From: Sphingobium sp. TCM1
GTDB taxonomy: Bacteria; Pseudomonadota; Alphaproteobacteria; Sphingomonadales; Sphingomonadaceae
NCBI RefSeq assembly: GCF_001650725.1
Contig: NZ_LXVX01000038.1
Coordinates: forward strand, 186,001 to 250,000
DNA length: 64,000 bases
Reading direction: 5' to 3'
Positions 25,640 through 34,342 of this stretch are shown here, piece after piece. Each line of letters starts with the position of its first letter. Within the stretch, counting starts at the first letter, position 1. Both the position numbers and the translations under genes were made by a program. Below the pieces are notes generated by a model. That model saw nothing but the letters and a program-made list of their open reading frames with translations. It searched no databases and was not told the origin of the DNA.

Positions 25640-27685
25640 TCAGCGGGTGAAGCTTTCGCCCTTTGCAGCCTTTTCTACCAGCAGCCTGGACGGCTCGATG
25701 CCCATGGCCTGCAAGCCGTCGACGACCTTTTGCAGGCCGACAGTATCGCCCCAGAACATCGGGCCACCGGTATAGACGGGCCAGTTATAGCCCAGGATCG
25801 CAGCGATATCGACGTCCGAGGCACGGATGGCAATGCCTTCTTCCAGCACCTTGGCGCCTTCGTTGACGACCGGGTAGAGCAGACGGGCAACGATATCCTC
25901 GTCCGACAGCTTGCCCTTGTTCGCAACGCCCTTGAAGCTGGCGAAATCCGCGATCGCGGCGGCCGCAACCGGCGACGGGGTCGCCTTGCGGTTTTCATCA
26001 TAGTCGTAATAGCCGCCATTCTTCTTCTGGCCGAGGCGATCCATCTTGACCAGGTCGCCGCGAACGCTGCGCTCGGTCTCGTCGCGGCCGATGACATCAA
26101 GGCCGACAAGATCGATCATCTGGAACGGCCCCATGGCGAAACCATAGTCATACACGGCCTTGTCGATTTCCTCCGGCGTCGGCCCTTCGAGGACGAGTTC
26201 GTCGGCCTGCTTCCCGCGCTGAGACATGATGCGGTTGGCGATGAAGCCAAAGCAGACGCCGGAAAGGACAGGCACCTTGCCGATCTTCTTGGCGAGCGCC
26301 ATGGCCGTCGCGATCACTTCCTTCGACGTCTTCGCCCCGCGCACCACTTCAAGCAGGCGCATGACGTTGGCAGGCGAAAAGAAGTGGAGGCCGATCACCC
26401 AGTCAGGCCTGCTGGTCGCCGCCGCAATCTCGTCCAGATCGAGGAAGGAGGTGTTGGACGCCAGGATCGCCCCCTGCTTGGCGATCTTGTCGAGCTTGCC
26501 GAAGACGTCCTTCTTGACGCCCATCTCCTCATAAACCGCCTCGATGACAAGATCGACCTCGCCCAGCGCTTCCAGCCCCAGCCTGGGCGTGATGAGCGCC
26601 ATGCGCTGCTCTACCTGCTCGGCAGTCATGCGGCCTTTCTTGGCCGTATTCTCATAATTCGTGCGAATTACGCCGAGACCGCGGTCCAGCGCCTCCTGCG
26701 TCATTTCCACGAGAGTGACGGGAATGCCGACATTGAGGAAGTTCATGGTGATCCCGCCACCCATCGTGCCTGCGCCGATGACGCCCACGGTCTTGATGGG
26801 GATCGTCGCCGTGTCCTTGGGCACGTCGGGGACCTTGGCCGTCTCACGCTCGGCAAAGAAATAATAGCGTTGCGCCGCGGACTCGGTGCTGGTCACCAAT
26901 TCGTCGAACAGTTCCTTTTCCCGTTCGATACCCTTGTCGAAATCCTCGATCTCGGCGGCCGCTTCAATGGCGCGGACGATATTATAGGGCGCCTTGAAGC
27001 CGCGGAAGGCACGGGCATTCTTCTTGAGATAGGCTTCGTAGATTTCAGGCTTGCCGCGCGATGGCGCCACCTTGTCCTGGCGGTCGCGCACGCGCTGGAG
27101 CGGCTTGTCGACGACGGTGCGAGCAAAGGCAATGGCGTCCTCCCGCAGTTTGCCCTCTTCAGCCACGGCGTCGATCATGCCCAGTTCCAGCGCCTTTTTC
27201 GCGGGAACCGGCGCGCCGCCGGTCATGATGTCGAGGGCGGTTTCGACGCCGACGATACGCGGCAGACGCTGCGTGCCTCCGGCGCCGGGCAGCAGGCCCA
27301 GATTGACTTCGGGCAGGCCGACCTTCGCGGACGGCACGGCGATGCGATAATGGCAGATGAGCGCCAGTTCGTAACCGCCGCCCAGCGCCGTGCCATGGAT
27401 CGCGGCAACCACCGGCTTGGTACCGTTTTCGATGATGTCGAATACCGCGTGCAGGCCGGGCTCCTGCGGTGGCTGGCCGAATTCGGAAATATCGGCGCCG
27501 GCGAAGAAGGTGCGGCCGCCGCAGATCAGGACGATCGCCTTGACGCTATCGTCCTCCGCAAATTTGCGGAAGCCCGCATCGAGCGCCAGGCGCGTCTTGA
27601 TGCCCAGAGCATTGACCGGGGGGTTGTCGATTTCGATCACCCCGATGCCGCCGTCCTCGACGCTGTATTTTCCGACTTCGCTCAT
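25640..27685 (-). CDS. FadJ/FadB-type enoyl-CoA hydratase / 3-hydroxyacyl-CoA dehydrogenase
   Basis: 681 residues from the ATG at 27685, six bases after GAGGAG. The crotonase domain (about 1-190) has the oxyanion segment FAGADISEF and catalytic Glu106 (GGGYELAL) and Glu126 (LPEVNLGLLPGAGG). The NAD-binding 3-hydroxyacyl-CoA dehydrogenase domain begins near 298 with GVIGAGTMGGG, followed by GLHFFSPANVMRLLEVV with the catalytic His, and a C-terminal dimerisation domain. It performs hydration and (3S)-hydroxyacyl-CoA oxidation in one polypeptide. It is not followed by a thiolase gene; the thiolases at 34343 and 48711 could complete the cycle. The site at 27764 lies 79 bases upstream. Confidence 0.95.
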   Translation of the reverse strand: MSEVGKYSVEDGGIGVIEIDNPPVNALGIKTRLALDAGFRKFAEDDSVKAIVLICGGRTFFAGADISEFGQPPQEPGLHAVFDIIENGTKPVVAAIHGTALGGGYELALICHYRIAVPSAKVGLPEVNLGLLPGAGGTQRLPRIVGVETALDIMTGGAPVPAKKALELGMIDAVAEEGKLREDAIAFARTVVDKPLQRVRDRQDKVAPSRGKPEIYEAYLKKNARAFRGFKAPYNIVRAIEAAAEIEDFDKGIEREKELFDELVTSTESAAQRYYFFAERETAKVPDVPKDTATIPIKTVGVIGAGTMGGGITMNFLNVGIPVTLVEMTQEALDRGLGVIRTNYENTAKKGRMTAEQVEQRMALITPRLGLEALGEVDLVIEAVYEEMGVKKDVFGKLDKIAKQGAILASNTSFLDLDEIAAATSRPDWVIGLHFFSPANVMRLLEVVRGAKTSKEVIATAMALAKKIGKVPVLSGVCFGFIANRIMSQRGKQADELVLEGPTPEEIDKAVYDYGFAMGPFQMIDLVGLDVIGRDETERSVRGDLVKMDRLGQKKNGGYYDYDENRKATPSPVAAAAIADFASFKGVANKGKLSDEDIVARLLYPVVNEGAKVLEEGIAIRASDVDIAAILGYNWPVYTGGPMFWGDTVGLQKVVDGLQAMGIEPSRLLVEKAAKGESFTR

Positions 27686-27763
27686 GAAAGGCTCCTCGAT
27701 TTGCAAAGCATGTTTGCATCGGTCTTTGCCCTGACTCGGCGCGCCGCGCAACCGGAGAAAGAG

Positions 27764-27781
27764 AACATAGTTATCCAGGTG
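27764..27781 (-). promoter_or_regulatory. Regulon element upstream of the FadJ-like gene
   Basis: AACATAGTTATCCAGGTG, nearly the same as the site at 56352 before another crotonase gene. Confidence 0.6.
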
Positions 27782-27830
27782 CACTTTCGGATGCGGGGCC
27801 GACGGTTCGGCGCGTGCAAAGGGCCTAAAG

Positions 27831-27978
27831 CGACAAAGGTGCCGCAAGATACCGGCTGCAATGTCACCTTATGGCGCCTTTCGACCCGTCGGCGACAGGG
27901 TGGTCCCGCCGCTCCGTCCAGCGGCCGGGCCAAGCGCCTTTGAAGCAAAGGAAATCCAACATTGGAAGGGCTTTTTCC
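27831..27978 (+). repeat. Two-module intergenic repeat, copy 2
   Basis: Within the 334-base gap 27686-28019, which otherwise holds only the regulatory element at 27764. Module A (27831-27872) contains GACAAAGGTGCCGC and ATGTCACCTTATG, matching 8256-8297. Module B (27942-27978) contains GAAATCCAACATTGGAAGG then a T5 run, matching 8386-8420. The 12-base inverted repeat of copy 1 is not conserved on its left side here. Confidence 0.5.
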
Positions 27979-28019
27979 CGCGCCCAGACCGGCGCTGACG
28001 GTCCGACGGGGGCCGATCG

Positions 28020-29174
28020 CTAGCCGCGCACTCCCAAGCCCCGCGCGATGATGCCGCGCAGAATTTCCCGCGTGCCCCCGCGCAGCGACCAGCTGGGCGC
28101 ATTCATCACGATCTTCGCGAGGACCGCATTATAGTCGGCCCGTGCGGCGAGGTCGGGTTCCGCATCGATCAGACCGCGCGCGATGTCGGGCACGGATTGT
28201 TCAAAGACCGCGCCAAGATCCTTGACGATGGCCGCATGGAGCGCGGGATTCTCGCCTGCGTCCAGCATCGCCGCCACCCCACGCGAAAGGCGGCGCAGGA
28301 TGATGAGATGGGCGGACAGGCGGCCAATCGCAGCGCGAGCCAGATCGCCATGCCCCTTGCCCAGAACGGCGATGAGTTCCACGATCAGCTGCATTGAGGA
28401 AAGAAACCGTTCCGGCCCGGAGCGTTCAAAAGCGAGTTCGCTCATCACCTGGTTCCAACCATTGCCTTCCTGCCCGATCAGCGCGTCGAGCGGCGCAAGC
28501 GCATCGTCGAAATGAACCTCGTTGAAATGATGCTGGCCCGCCAGATCGATGATCGGTCGGATGGCAATGCCGGGCGTGGCATGGAGATCGATCAGCAACT
28601 GGCTGGTCCCGGCGTGACGATCGGCTGGCGTGCCTGATGTGCGGCAGAAGAGGATCATATAGTCGGATTGATGCGCGCCCGTGGTCCAGACCTTGGTCCC
28701 ATTAATGCGCCAGCCCTGGGTCGTGCGCCGGGCACTGGTGCGGGTGGCGGCGAGGTCGGAACCGGAATCCGGTTCGCTCATGCCGATGCAGAACATCGCC
28801 TGACCTGCCGCGATGCGCGGTAGCACGGCTCGCCGTTGCGCTTCGGTTCCGAATTTGAGCAAGGTCGGCCCGCTCTGCCGATCACCGATCCAGTGTGCAC
28901 CGACAGGGGCGCCGGCGGCCAGAGTCTCTTCCATCACGACATAGCGTTCGAAGGCGCTGCGTTCGTGCCCGCCATAGCATTTGGGCCATGTCATGCCGAG
29001 CCAACCCCTCGCGCCCATGGCACGGGAGAAATCCTTGTCCACCCCGGTCCAGCTGTCGGCGCGGCGGATCGGCGGAACATGGGCCAGCCGATCATGCAGA
29101 AAGGCGCGCACGTCGTGTCGCAAAGCCTCGGCGGCTTCGTGGCGAGGGGGCGTAGCAAAGCGGATGGGATTCAT
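28020..29174 (-). CDS. Acyl-CoA dehydrogenase, catalytic-type subunit of a second pair
   Basis: 384 residues with acyl-CoA dehydrogenase motifs: MTWPKCYGGHERS, FCIGMSEPDSGSDLAATRTSA, NGTKVWTTGAHQSDY, and C-terminal WSLRGGTREILRGIIARGLG. The C-terminal GGTxEILR segment matches the FAD-binding subunit of heteromeric steroid-type enzymes. It follows the second dehydrogenase gene by 12 bases in an operon led by an IclR regulator. I infer an alpha2beta2 complex with the product of 29187-30215, parallel to the 3206/4408 pair. Confidence 0.87.
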   Translation of the reverse strand: MNPIRFATPPRHEAAEALRHDVRAFLHDRLAHVPPIRRADSWTGVDKDFSRAMGARGWLGMTWPKCYGGHERSAFERYVVMEETLAAGAPVGAHWIGDRQSGPTLLKFGTEAQRRAVLPRIAAGQAMFCIGMSEPDSGSDLAATRTSARRTTQGWRINGTKVWTTGAHQSDYMILFCRTSGTPADRHAGTSQLLIDLHATPGIAIRPIIDLAGQHHFNEVHFDDALAPLDALIGQEGNGWNQVMSELAFERSGPERFLSSMQLIVELIAVLGKGHGDLARAAIGRLSAHLIILRRLSRGVAAMLDAGENPALHAAIVKDLGAVFEQSVPDIARGLIDAEPDLAARADYNAVLAKIVMNAPSWSLRGGTREILRGIIARGLGVRG

Positions 29175-29186
29175 GTTTCCGTCCTG

Positions 29187-30215
29187 TCAGGCCGCAACGA
29201 CGAAGGGCCAGAACCCATCGCGGCCAACCGCGAGCGCGGCGGCGCCCAAGCACTGCGTCCAATGGTGCGGCCCGCCATATTCGTCGCGCCAACTCCACAA
29301 CGCACTGGTGTACCAGTGCAGGCGATGCTCCTGCGTAAAGCCGATCGCGCCATGCAATTGCTGGGCGACGCCCGCGGCGACGCTCGCCGCCTCCGCGCTG
29401 CGGATGCGGGCGGCCGCAACGCTGAGCATCGGGTCGCCGGCGGCCTCGGCCAGCGCCTCCGCCGCCAAACCGGCGGCAGCGCCCGCGGCGGCCGCTTCGC
29501 CTGCCATCCGGGCCAGTTCATGTTGGATCGCCTGGAATGTGGCGAGGGCGCGCCCGAATTGCTTGCGATCGGACACATGGGCGATGCTGAGATCCAGTAC
29601 CTGGTCCAGCGCACCGGCGATCTGCAGGACGCGAAGGCCCGCGCCCATGAGGTAAAGAGGATGGCCTTGCGCAGGTGCTGTGGCGGTTATGGCGGCATCA
29701 ATCGACAGCCTGTCGCGCGGCATATGAGCGATGTTCGTCCCCGACTCCGCCACGCGCCATCCACTGTCCAGCCGGGCGACATGGCGCGCGCCGCCAAGCA
29801 GATATTCCACGACCAGCGTGCCGACGGTGGCCCCCCAAGGCACGCGATCGGCGGTGCCCGTAATGCGCCCGTCGCGGAGAACGAGGCCCGACTCGACAGG
29901 GATAAATGCAGCCGGACCTTCCGCCAGCGGCAGCCCCGCGAGCGCGAGTGCCTGGTTCGCCGCCATGGTTTCACCAAGCGGCAGCGGTAGCGCATGGCGG
30001 CCAGCCAGACGCGCCAGCGCGAAGGCATCGACCGGATCAAGTCCGAAGCCGCCCGATCCTTCGGGCACGAGCGCCAGCGGCAGGCCCATCTGTGCGATCG
30101 CGTTCCACAGGGAGGCCGGCCAAGCCCCCCGCCGTGCGCTGCGCACCGTCGCGTCGTCGCACTGGTCCGCCATCAGCCGATCGGCCGTGCCAAGGACCAT
30201 CGCTGCATCGCTCAT
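29187..30215 (-). CDS. Acyl-CoA dehydrogenase, partner subunit of a second pair
   Basis: 342 residues, shorter than a full acyl-CoA dehydrogenase (about 380-400), with much Ala and Gly. Recognisable segments are LALVPEGSGGFGLDPVDAF near the N-terminus and QLHGAIGFTQEHRLHWYT near the C-terminus. The usual catalytic YEGT segment is absent; the end reads WSWRDEYGGPHHWTQC. This is the typical small subunit of a heteromeric dehydrogenase. Its start overlaps the IclR stop by four bases, so regulator and enzyme are translated together. Confidence 0.84.
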   Translation of the reverse strand: MSDAAMVLGTADRLMADQCDDATVRSARRGAWPASLWNAIAQMGLPLALVPEGSGGFGLDPVDAFALARLAGRHALPLPLGETMAANQALALAGLPLAEGPAAFIPVESGLVLRDGRITGTADRVPWGATVGTLVVEYLLGGARHVARLDSGWRVAESGTNIAHMPRDRLSIDAAITATAPAQGHPLYLMGAGLRVLQIAGALDQVLDLSIAHVSDRKQFGRALATFQAIQHELARMAGEAAAAGAAAGLAAEALAEAAGDPMLSVAAARIRSAEAASVAAGVAQQLHGAIGFTQEHRLHWYTSALWSWRDEYGGPHHWTQCLGAAALAVGRDGFWPFVVAA

Positions 30216-31009
30216 GTGGCCATCTCCATAGCATAGGCCGATTGGGCAATGGCGTCCGCCGCCTGGCGCATTGCCGCGCCGATGGCATCCATACCCTCGG
30301 CATTCTCCCGGCCGCTGAACATAGACGCGGAGAGGACGAAGCGCGGCGCGCCGCCTGTATCCACGATCGCGGCCGCCACCGTCGAGATGCCGTGATTGAT
30401 CTGACCATTGTCAATCGCCCAGCCCTTCGCCGCCGCCGCGCGCACCTGGGCGATGAACTCCTGCGGATCGGGCGCGCTTTTCCAGCGGATGCCGGCATGG
30501 ACAGCCGCAATGGCCGCATCATCCAGGGCGCGACGCGCAAGCACCGCGCGACCTGTCGCACCCGCGGCGGCGGGCTGGCGCTGGCCAACCACCATGTGGA
30601 TGCGCATAGCCTCCGCGCTTTCAGCGAGCGCGACCAGGACCAGGCGTTCGCCTTCGGTAAGACGCCAGAGGCCTACGGCAGCATCGAACTGCCCGGCGAG
30701 CGTCGCCATGGGTAGATGCGCCGCGCGGACGACCGCATCGCGGCCCAGCGCAAGCCGCGCGAGATCGATCGTGCCAAGACCGAGCGCATAGCGTTTCGAC
30801 ACCGCGTCGAAGCTCACAAGATCCTCGCGCAGCAGCGTCTTGAGCACGTTGAAGCAGGAACTGGGATTGAGTCCAAGGGCACGCGCAATGGCGGTAACGC
30901 CCTGTGGTTCGGAAAGCGCGCCCAGATGGCGCAATATCGCAATCGCCTGCACCACCGAATTGACCGGCGGCCGGAGTTGAGGATCGGGGCGAGGCATGTC
31001 CATGGCCAT
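30212..31009 (-). CDS. IclR-family transcriptional regulator
   Basis: 265 residues from the ATG at 31009; ATGs at 31003 and 30997 are also in frame, and 31003 has the best distance from TAGGG. An N-terminal winged helix (SVVQAIAILRHLGALSE, VTAIARALGLNPSSCFNVLKTLLRED) is followed by an IclR effector domain. IclR proteins control aromatic and other catabolic operons, often as activators that respond to a pathway acid. The gene is divergent from the large operon at 31107, with the shared regulatory element in the gap, and leads its own operon. It is a leading candidate for the regulator of the whole cluster; this is inferred from position only. Confidence 0.88.
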   Translation of the reverse strand: MAMDMPRPDPQLRPPVNSVVQAIAILRHLGALSEPQGVTAIARALGLNPSSCFNVLKTLLREDLVSFDAVSKRYALGLGTIDLARLALGRDAVVRAAHLPMATLAGQFDAAVGLWRLTEGERLVLVALAESAEAMRIHMVVGQRQPAAAGATGRAVLARRALDDAAIAAVHAGIRWKSAPDPQEFIAQVRAAAAKGWAIDNGQINHGISTVAAAIVDTGGAPRFVLSASMFSGRENAEGMDAIGAAMRQAADAIAQSAYAMEMAT

Positions 31010-31051
31010 ACCCTACCATTCACGATCATGAATGTCCATTCGCATAGTTGA

Positions 31052-31069
31052 ATAAGTTATATAGGTAAG
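31052..31069 (+). promoter_or_regulatory. Regulon element between the IclR gene and the eight-gene operon
   Basis: ATAAGTTATATAGGTAAG, a member of the recurrent site family. It is 38 bases upstream of the SDR start at 31107 and 43 bases upstream of the IclR start. Confidence 0.6.
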
Positions 31070-31106
31070 CTAGATCATGGGAAATCGAAATGCGGAGAGG
31101 ATAGAC

Positions 31107-32027
31107 ATGGGCGATTCGGCACGGCTGGATGGCAAGGTGGTGGCGGTGACGGGTGCAGGGCGCGGCATCGGCCGCGATATCGCCTTGCTATGTGCGCGAC
31201 AGGGCGCGAACGTCGTCGTCAACGACCTGGGCGCATCGGCAGAGGGCGAAGGCGCCGATGCAGGGCCGGCCGAGGAGGTCGCTGCGCTGATCCGGGCAGA
31301 GGGCGGCAAGGCCATCGTCAATGGCGCCAGCGTCGCCGAGCCGGAGGGCGCGGCATCGATCATCGAGGATGCCGTAAAGCAGTTCGGGCGGATCGATGGC
31401 GTGGTCAACAATGCCGGCATCCTTCGCGACCGCATCTTCCACAAGATGAGTATCGTCGACTGGAAGCAGGTGATCGACGTGCACCTCAATGGATCATTCT
31501 ATGTGTCGAAGGCCGCGGCGCCCTATTTCAAGGACCAGAGGTCGGGCAGTTATGTCCATTTCACATCGACATCAGGGCTGATCGGCAATTTCGGCCAGGC
31601 CAACTATTCGGCAGCGAAAATGGGCATCTTCGCCCTGTCCAACTCGATCGCGCTCGACATGCAGCGCTTTGGCGTGCGGTCAAACTGCATAGCGCCCTTC
31701 GCCTGGAGCCGTTTGATCGCGACGATCCCCGCCACCAACCCGGATGAGGAAAAGCGGATCGAGCGGATGAAGACGATGACCACGGACAAGATCGCGCCGA
31801 TGGTCGCCGCGCTGCTTTCCGACGGAGCGAGGGACGTCAGCGGCCAGACGTTCGGCGTGCGCAAGAACGAGATTTTCCTGTTCAACAAGCCGCGCCCGAT
31901 CAAGACGATGCAGCGTTCCGGCGGGTGGACGCCCGACACTATCGTCAGCGACCTGCTGCCTGCCATGGCGCACGACATGATGCCGCTCGCGCGGTCGGCC
32001 GAAATCTGGCCCTATGATCCGGTCTGA
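31107..32027 (+). CDS. SDR, 3-hydroxyacyl-CoA dehydrogenase-like (MFE-2 type)
   Basis: 306 residues from the ATG at 31107, preceded by GAGAGGATAGAC; an ATG 30 bases upstream has no ribosome-binding site. Cofactor motif TGAGRGIG, NNAGILRD, and active site NYSAAKMG with Tyr and Lys intact. The sequence resembles the dehydrogenase part of peroxisomal multifunctional enzyme 2 (HSD17B4), which oxidises (3R)-hydroxyacyl-CoAs, including bile-acid intermediates. The next gene encodes a MaoC-type hydratase, the other half of MFE-2, so the pair may carry out the matching two steps as separate proteins. First gene of the 31107-40401 operon. Confidence 0.9.
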   Translation: MGDSARLDGKVVAVTGAGRGIGRDIALLCARQGANVVVNDLGASAEGEGADAGPAEEVAALIRAEGGKAIVNGASVAEPEGAASIIEDAVKQFGRIDGVVNNAGILRDRIFHKMSIVDWKQVIDVHLNGSFYVSKAAAPYFKDQRSGSYVHFTSTSGLIGNFGQANYSAAKMGIFALSNSIALDMQRFGVRSNCIAPFAWSRLIATIPATNPDEEKRIERMKTMTTDKIAPMVAALLSDGARDVSGQTFGVRKNEIFLFNKPRPIKTMQRSGGWTPDTIVSDLLPAMAHDMMPLARSAEIWPYDPV

Positions 32028-32032
32028 CGATC

Positions 32033-32869
32033 ATGGCCTTTGACCCACAGGTCCTGCTGAACATGCCGCCGATCGAGACGCGGCAAAAGATCAATCCGTT
32101 CAAGGTCATGCTCTATGCGCTGGGCGTGGGTGCGGAAGAATTGCCGTTCGTCTATGAAGAGGGGCTGGAGGCGCTGCCCACCATGGCGGTAACGATGGCC
32201 TATCCGGGCTTCATCTGGCGCGACCCGGCCTATCACGTGACCTGGCAGAAGATATTGCACGCCGAGACCAGCGCGCAGCTTCATTTGCCGCTTCCGGTCG
32301 AGGGCGAACTGATCGGTTATACGACCTTCGGGCCGATCCTGGACAAAGGGCAGGAGAAAGGCGCGATCGTCTACCAGACGCGTGAAATCTACGCCGACGA
32401 CGGCCGCCATATCGCGACGGTGCGTAACACCAATTTCCTGCGCGGCGACGGCGGATTCGGTGGATCGTCCGAGGGCCAGCCCCTGCCTCATGCGATCCCC
32501 GATCGCGCGCCCGACCTGATGATCGCGCTGCCCACTGCCGACAATCAGGCGCTGCTCTATCGCTTGTCGGGCGACATGAACCCGTTGCACGCCGACCCCA
32601 AGGTAGCGCTGTCAGCCGGGTTCGAGCGTCCGATCCTGCATGGCCTGGCCACCTACGGTATCGTTGGTCGCGCACTGCTGCGCGGGCTGGCCGACAATCG
32701 GCCGGACCGGATCAAGCGTATGGATGCGCGCTTTTCGGCGCCAGTCTTTCCCGGCGAGACGATCGAAACGGCAATCTGGCGCGAGGGCGAGGGCAAGGCC
32801 GCCTTCACCGCGCGCGTGGTGGAACGCGACCGCCTCGTCCTCAACAACGGCTATGTGGAGTTCCAATGA
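32033..32869 (+). CDS. MaoC-type (R)-specific enoyl-CoA hydratase (hydratase 2-like)
   Basis: 278 residues in two hot-dog repeats, the size of the eukaryotic hydratase-2 domain. The catalytic signature GDMNPLHADP followed by ILHGLATYG is complete. It should hydrate trans-2-enoyl-CoAs to (3R)-hydroxyacyl-CoAs, which the preceding SDR could oxidise. It starts five bases after the SDR and overlaps the next gene by four. The combination is that of a split MFE-2, used for methyl-branched or steroid side chains in other organisms; the substrate here is inferred. Confidence 0.92.
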   Translation: MAFDPQVLLNMPPIETRQKINPFKVMLYALGVGAEELPFVYEEGLEALPTMAVTMAYPGFIWRDPAYHVTWQKILHAETSAQLHLPLPVEGELIGYTTFGPILDKGQEKGAIVYQTREIYADDGRHIATVRNTNFLRGDGGFGGSSEGQPLPHAIPDRAPDLMIALPTADNQALLYRLSGDMNPLHADPKVALSAGFERPILHGLATYGIVGRALLRGLADNRPDRIKRMDARFSAPVFPGETIETAIWREGEGKAAFTARVVERDRLVLNNGYVEFQ

Positions 32870-34314
32870 CGAGCGAAACCGGCATCCTGCGCTTTGGCGC
32901 CTATATTCCGCGCAACCGGCTCCAGCGATCGGCGATCTTCGCCGCCAATGGCTGGTTCGCCGGTGGCCTCAAAGGGCTGGCCAAGGGCGAGCGGGCGATC
33001 GCCAACTGGGACGAGGATCCGATCACCATGGCGGTGGAGGCAGCGCGCGACGCGGTGCCGGAGGACCAGCGCGGCGCGGTGGGATCGGTCAGCCTGGCAT
33101 CGACCACCCTGCCCTTCGCCGACCGGCTGAACAGCGGCGTCGTCAAGGAGGCGCTGACGCTGAACGATGCGACTGGCGCATTTGACGTGACCGGGGGGCA
33201 GCGCGTGGCGACGTCGGCTCTGATCCAGGCGCTGGCGGCGGCGAAGGGGGGAGCAAAACCGCATCTGGCGCTGGCGTCGGAAATGCGGCTGTCCAGACCC
33301 GCCTCAGAATCCGAGATGGTGCAGGGCGATGCGGCCGCCGCGCTGCTTATCGGCCAGGGTGATGTTGTCGCGAAATATCTGGGCAGCCACAGCGTCACGA
33401 TCGACTTCGTCGACCATTTTCGCTCGTCCGGCCAGGACTTCGACTATAGTTGGGAGAGCCGCTGGATCCGCGACGAAGGCTATAGCGGGATGATCGGCGC
33501 AGCGTTGACCGATGGTTTCGCGGCGTTGGGCGTGACAGGGGCCGACATCGACCGATTCATTGTGCCGATCACCGCGCGGGGCGTCGCCGAAGGACTGGCG
33601 AAAAAGGCCGCGATCAGGGCCGAAGCGGTGGCCGACCGGTTGGGTGACAGCGTGGGCGACAGCGGCGTCGCACATCCGTTCCTGCTGCTTGCTGCTGCGC
33701 TGGAGACGGCGCGCGCGGGCGAGAAGATAGTGCTGGTGGCCTTCGGCCAGGGTGTGGACCTGCTGTTGTTCGAGGCGACCGGCAGCGGCGCTTCGCCCGC
33801 GCGCGGTGTCGCAGGATCGCTGGCTCGCGGCGTCAAGGACGGCAATTACCTGCGCTGGCTGTTCCATCGCGGCAATCTCGGCCTCGATCGGGGAATGCGC
33901 GCCGAGGCCGACCAGAAGCAGCCAGGCACCACATTGTGGCGCAACCGCAAGGCGGTGCTGGGACTCGTCGGCGGGCGGTGTGCGAAGACTGGGGTCGTGC
34001 AGTTCCCCAGGAGCGACATATCGGTCAATCCGAACGATCATGGCTTCGGGACGCAGGAGGATTATCCGCTGGCCGACCGAAAGGCGCGGATCGTGACCTA
34101 TACGGCGGACGCGCTGACCTACTCCCCTGCCCCGCCCAGCTATTATGGCATGATCGACTTCGAGGGCGGCGGCCGGATGATGGCCGAGTTCACCGATGTC
34201 GAGGCCGACGATGTCGAGGTCGGACGCGACATGGCGATGATGTTCCGCATCAAGGCGATCGACGAGATTCGCGACTTCACCAAATATTTCTGGAAGGCCG
34301 TTCCGGCAGCCTGA
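32866..34314 (+). CDS. HMG-CoA synthase-like thiolase-fold protein fused to a DUF35-like domain, Cys-less
   Basis: 482 residues. The first about 340 residues resemble HMG-CoA synthase/KASIII-type thiolase-fold proteins (FGAYIPRNRL, DATGAFDVTGGQRVATSAL, VAHPFLLLAAALETARAG). The position of the nucleophilic Cys is occupied by Gln112 in DVTGGQRVAT. The last about 120 residues resemble a DUF35 OB-fold (LGLVGGRCAKTGVVQFPRSD) whose zinc ribbon has lost most cysteines. A Cys-less thiolase fold plus an OB-fold in one chain suggests a lyase or aldolase, as in the separate pair at 16000-17654, rather than a condensing enzyme. Overlaps the hydratase gene by four bases. Confidence 0.85.
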   Translation: MTSETGILRFGAYIPRNRLQRSAIFAANGWFAGGLKGLAKGERAIANWDEDPITMAVEAARDAVPEDQRGAVGSVSLASTTLPFADRLNSGVVKEALTLNDATGAFDVTGGQRVATSALIQALAAAKGGAKPHLALASEMRLSRPASESEMVQGDAAAALLIGQGDVVAKYLGSHSVTIDFVDHFRSSGQDFDYSWESRWIRDEGYSGMIGAALTDGFAALGVTGADIDRFIVPITARGVAEGLAKKAAIRAEAVADRLGDSVGDSGVAHPFLLLAAALETARAGEKIVLVAFGQGVDLLLFEATGSGASPARGVAGSLARGVKDGNYLRWLFHRGNLGLDRGMRAEADQKQPGTTLWRNRKAVLGLVGGRCAKTGVVQFPRSDISVNPNDHGFGTQEDYPLADRKARIVTYTADALTYSPAPPSYYGMIDFEGGGRMMAEFTDVEADDVEVGRDMAMMFRIKAIDEIRDFTKYFWKAVPAA

Positions 34315-34342
34315 TCGGCGCTTCCAGCCAAGGAGAAAGTCT

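Noticed and set aside
25730..27943. 737-residue open frame on the plus strand
   Set aside because: Complement of the FadJ-like gene, which has all catalytic motifs. His/Asp/Arg-rich composition is typical of a shadow frame.
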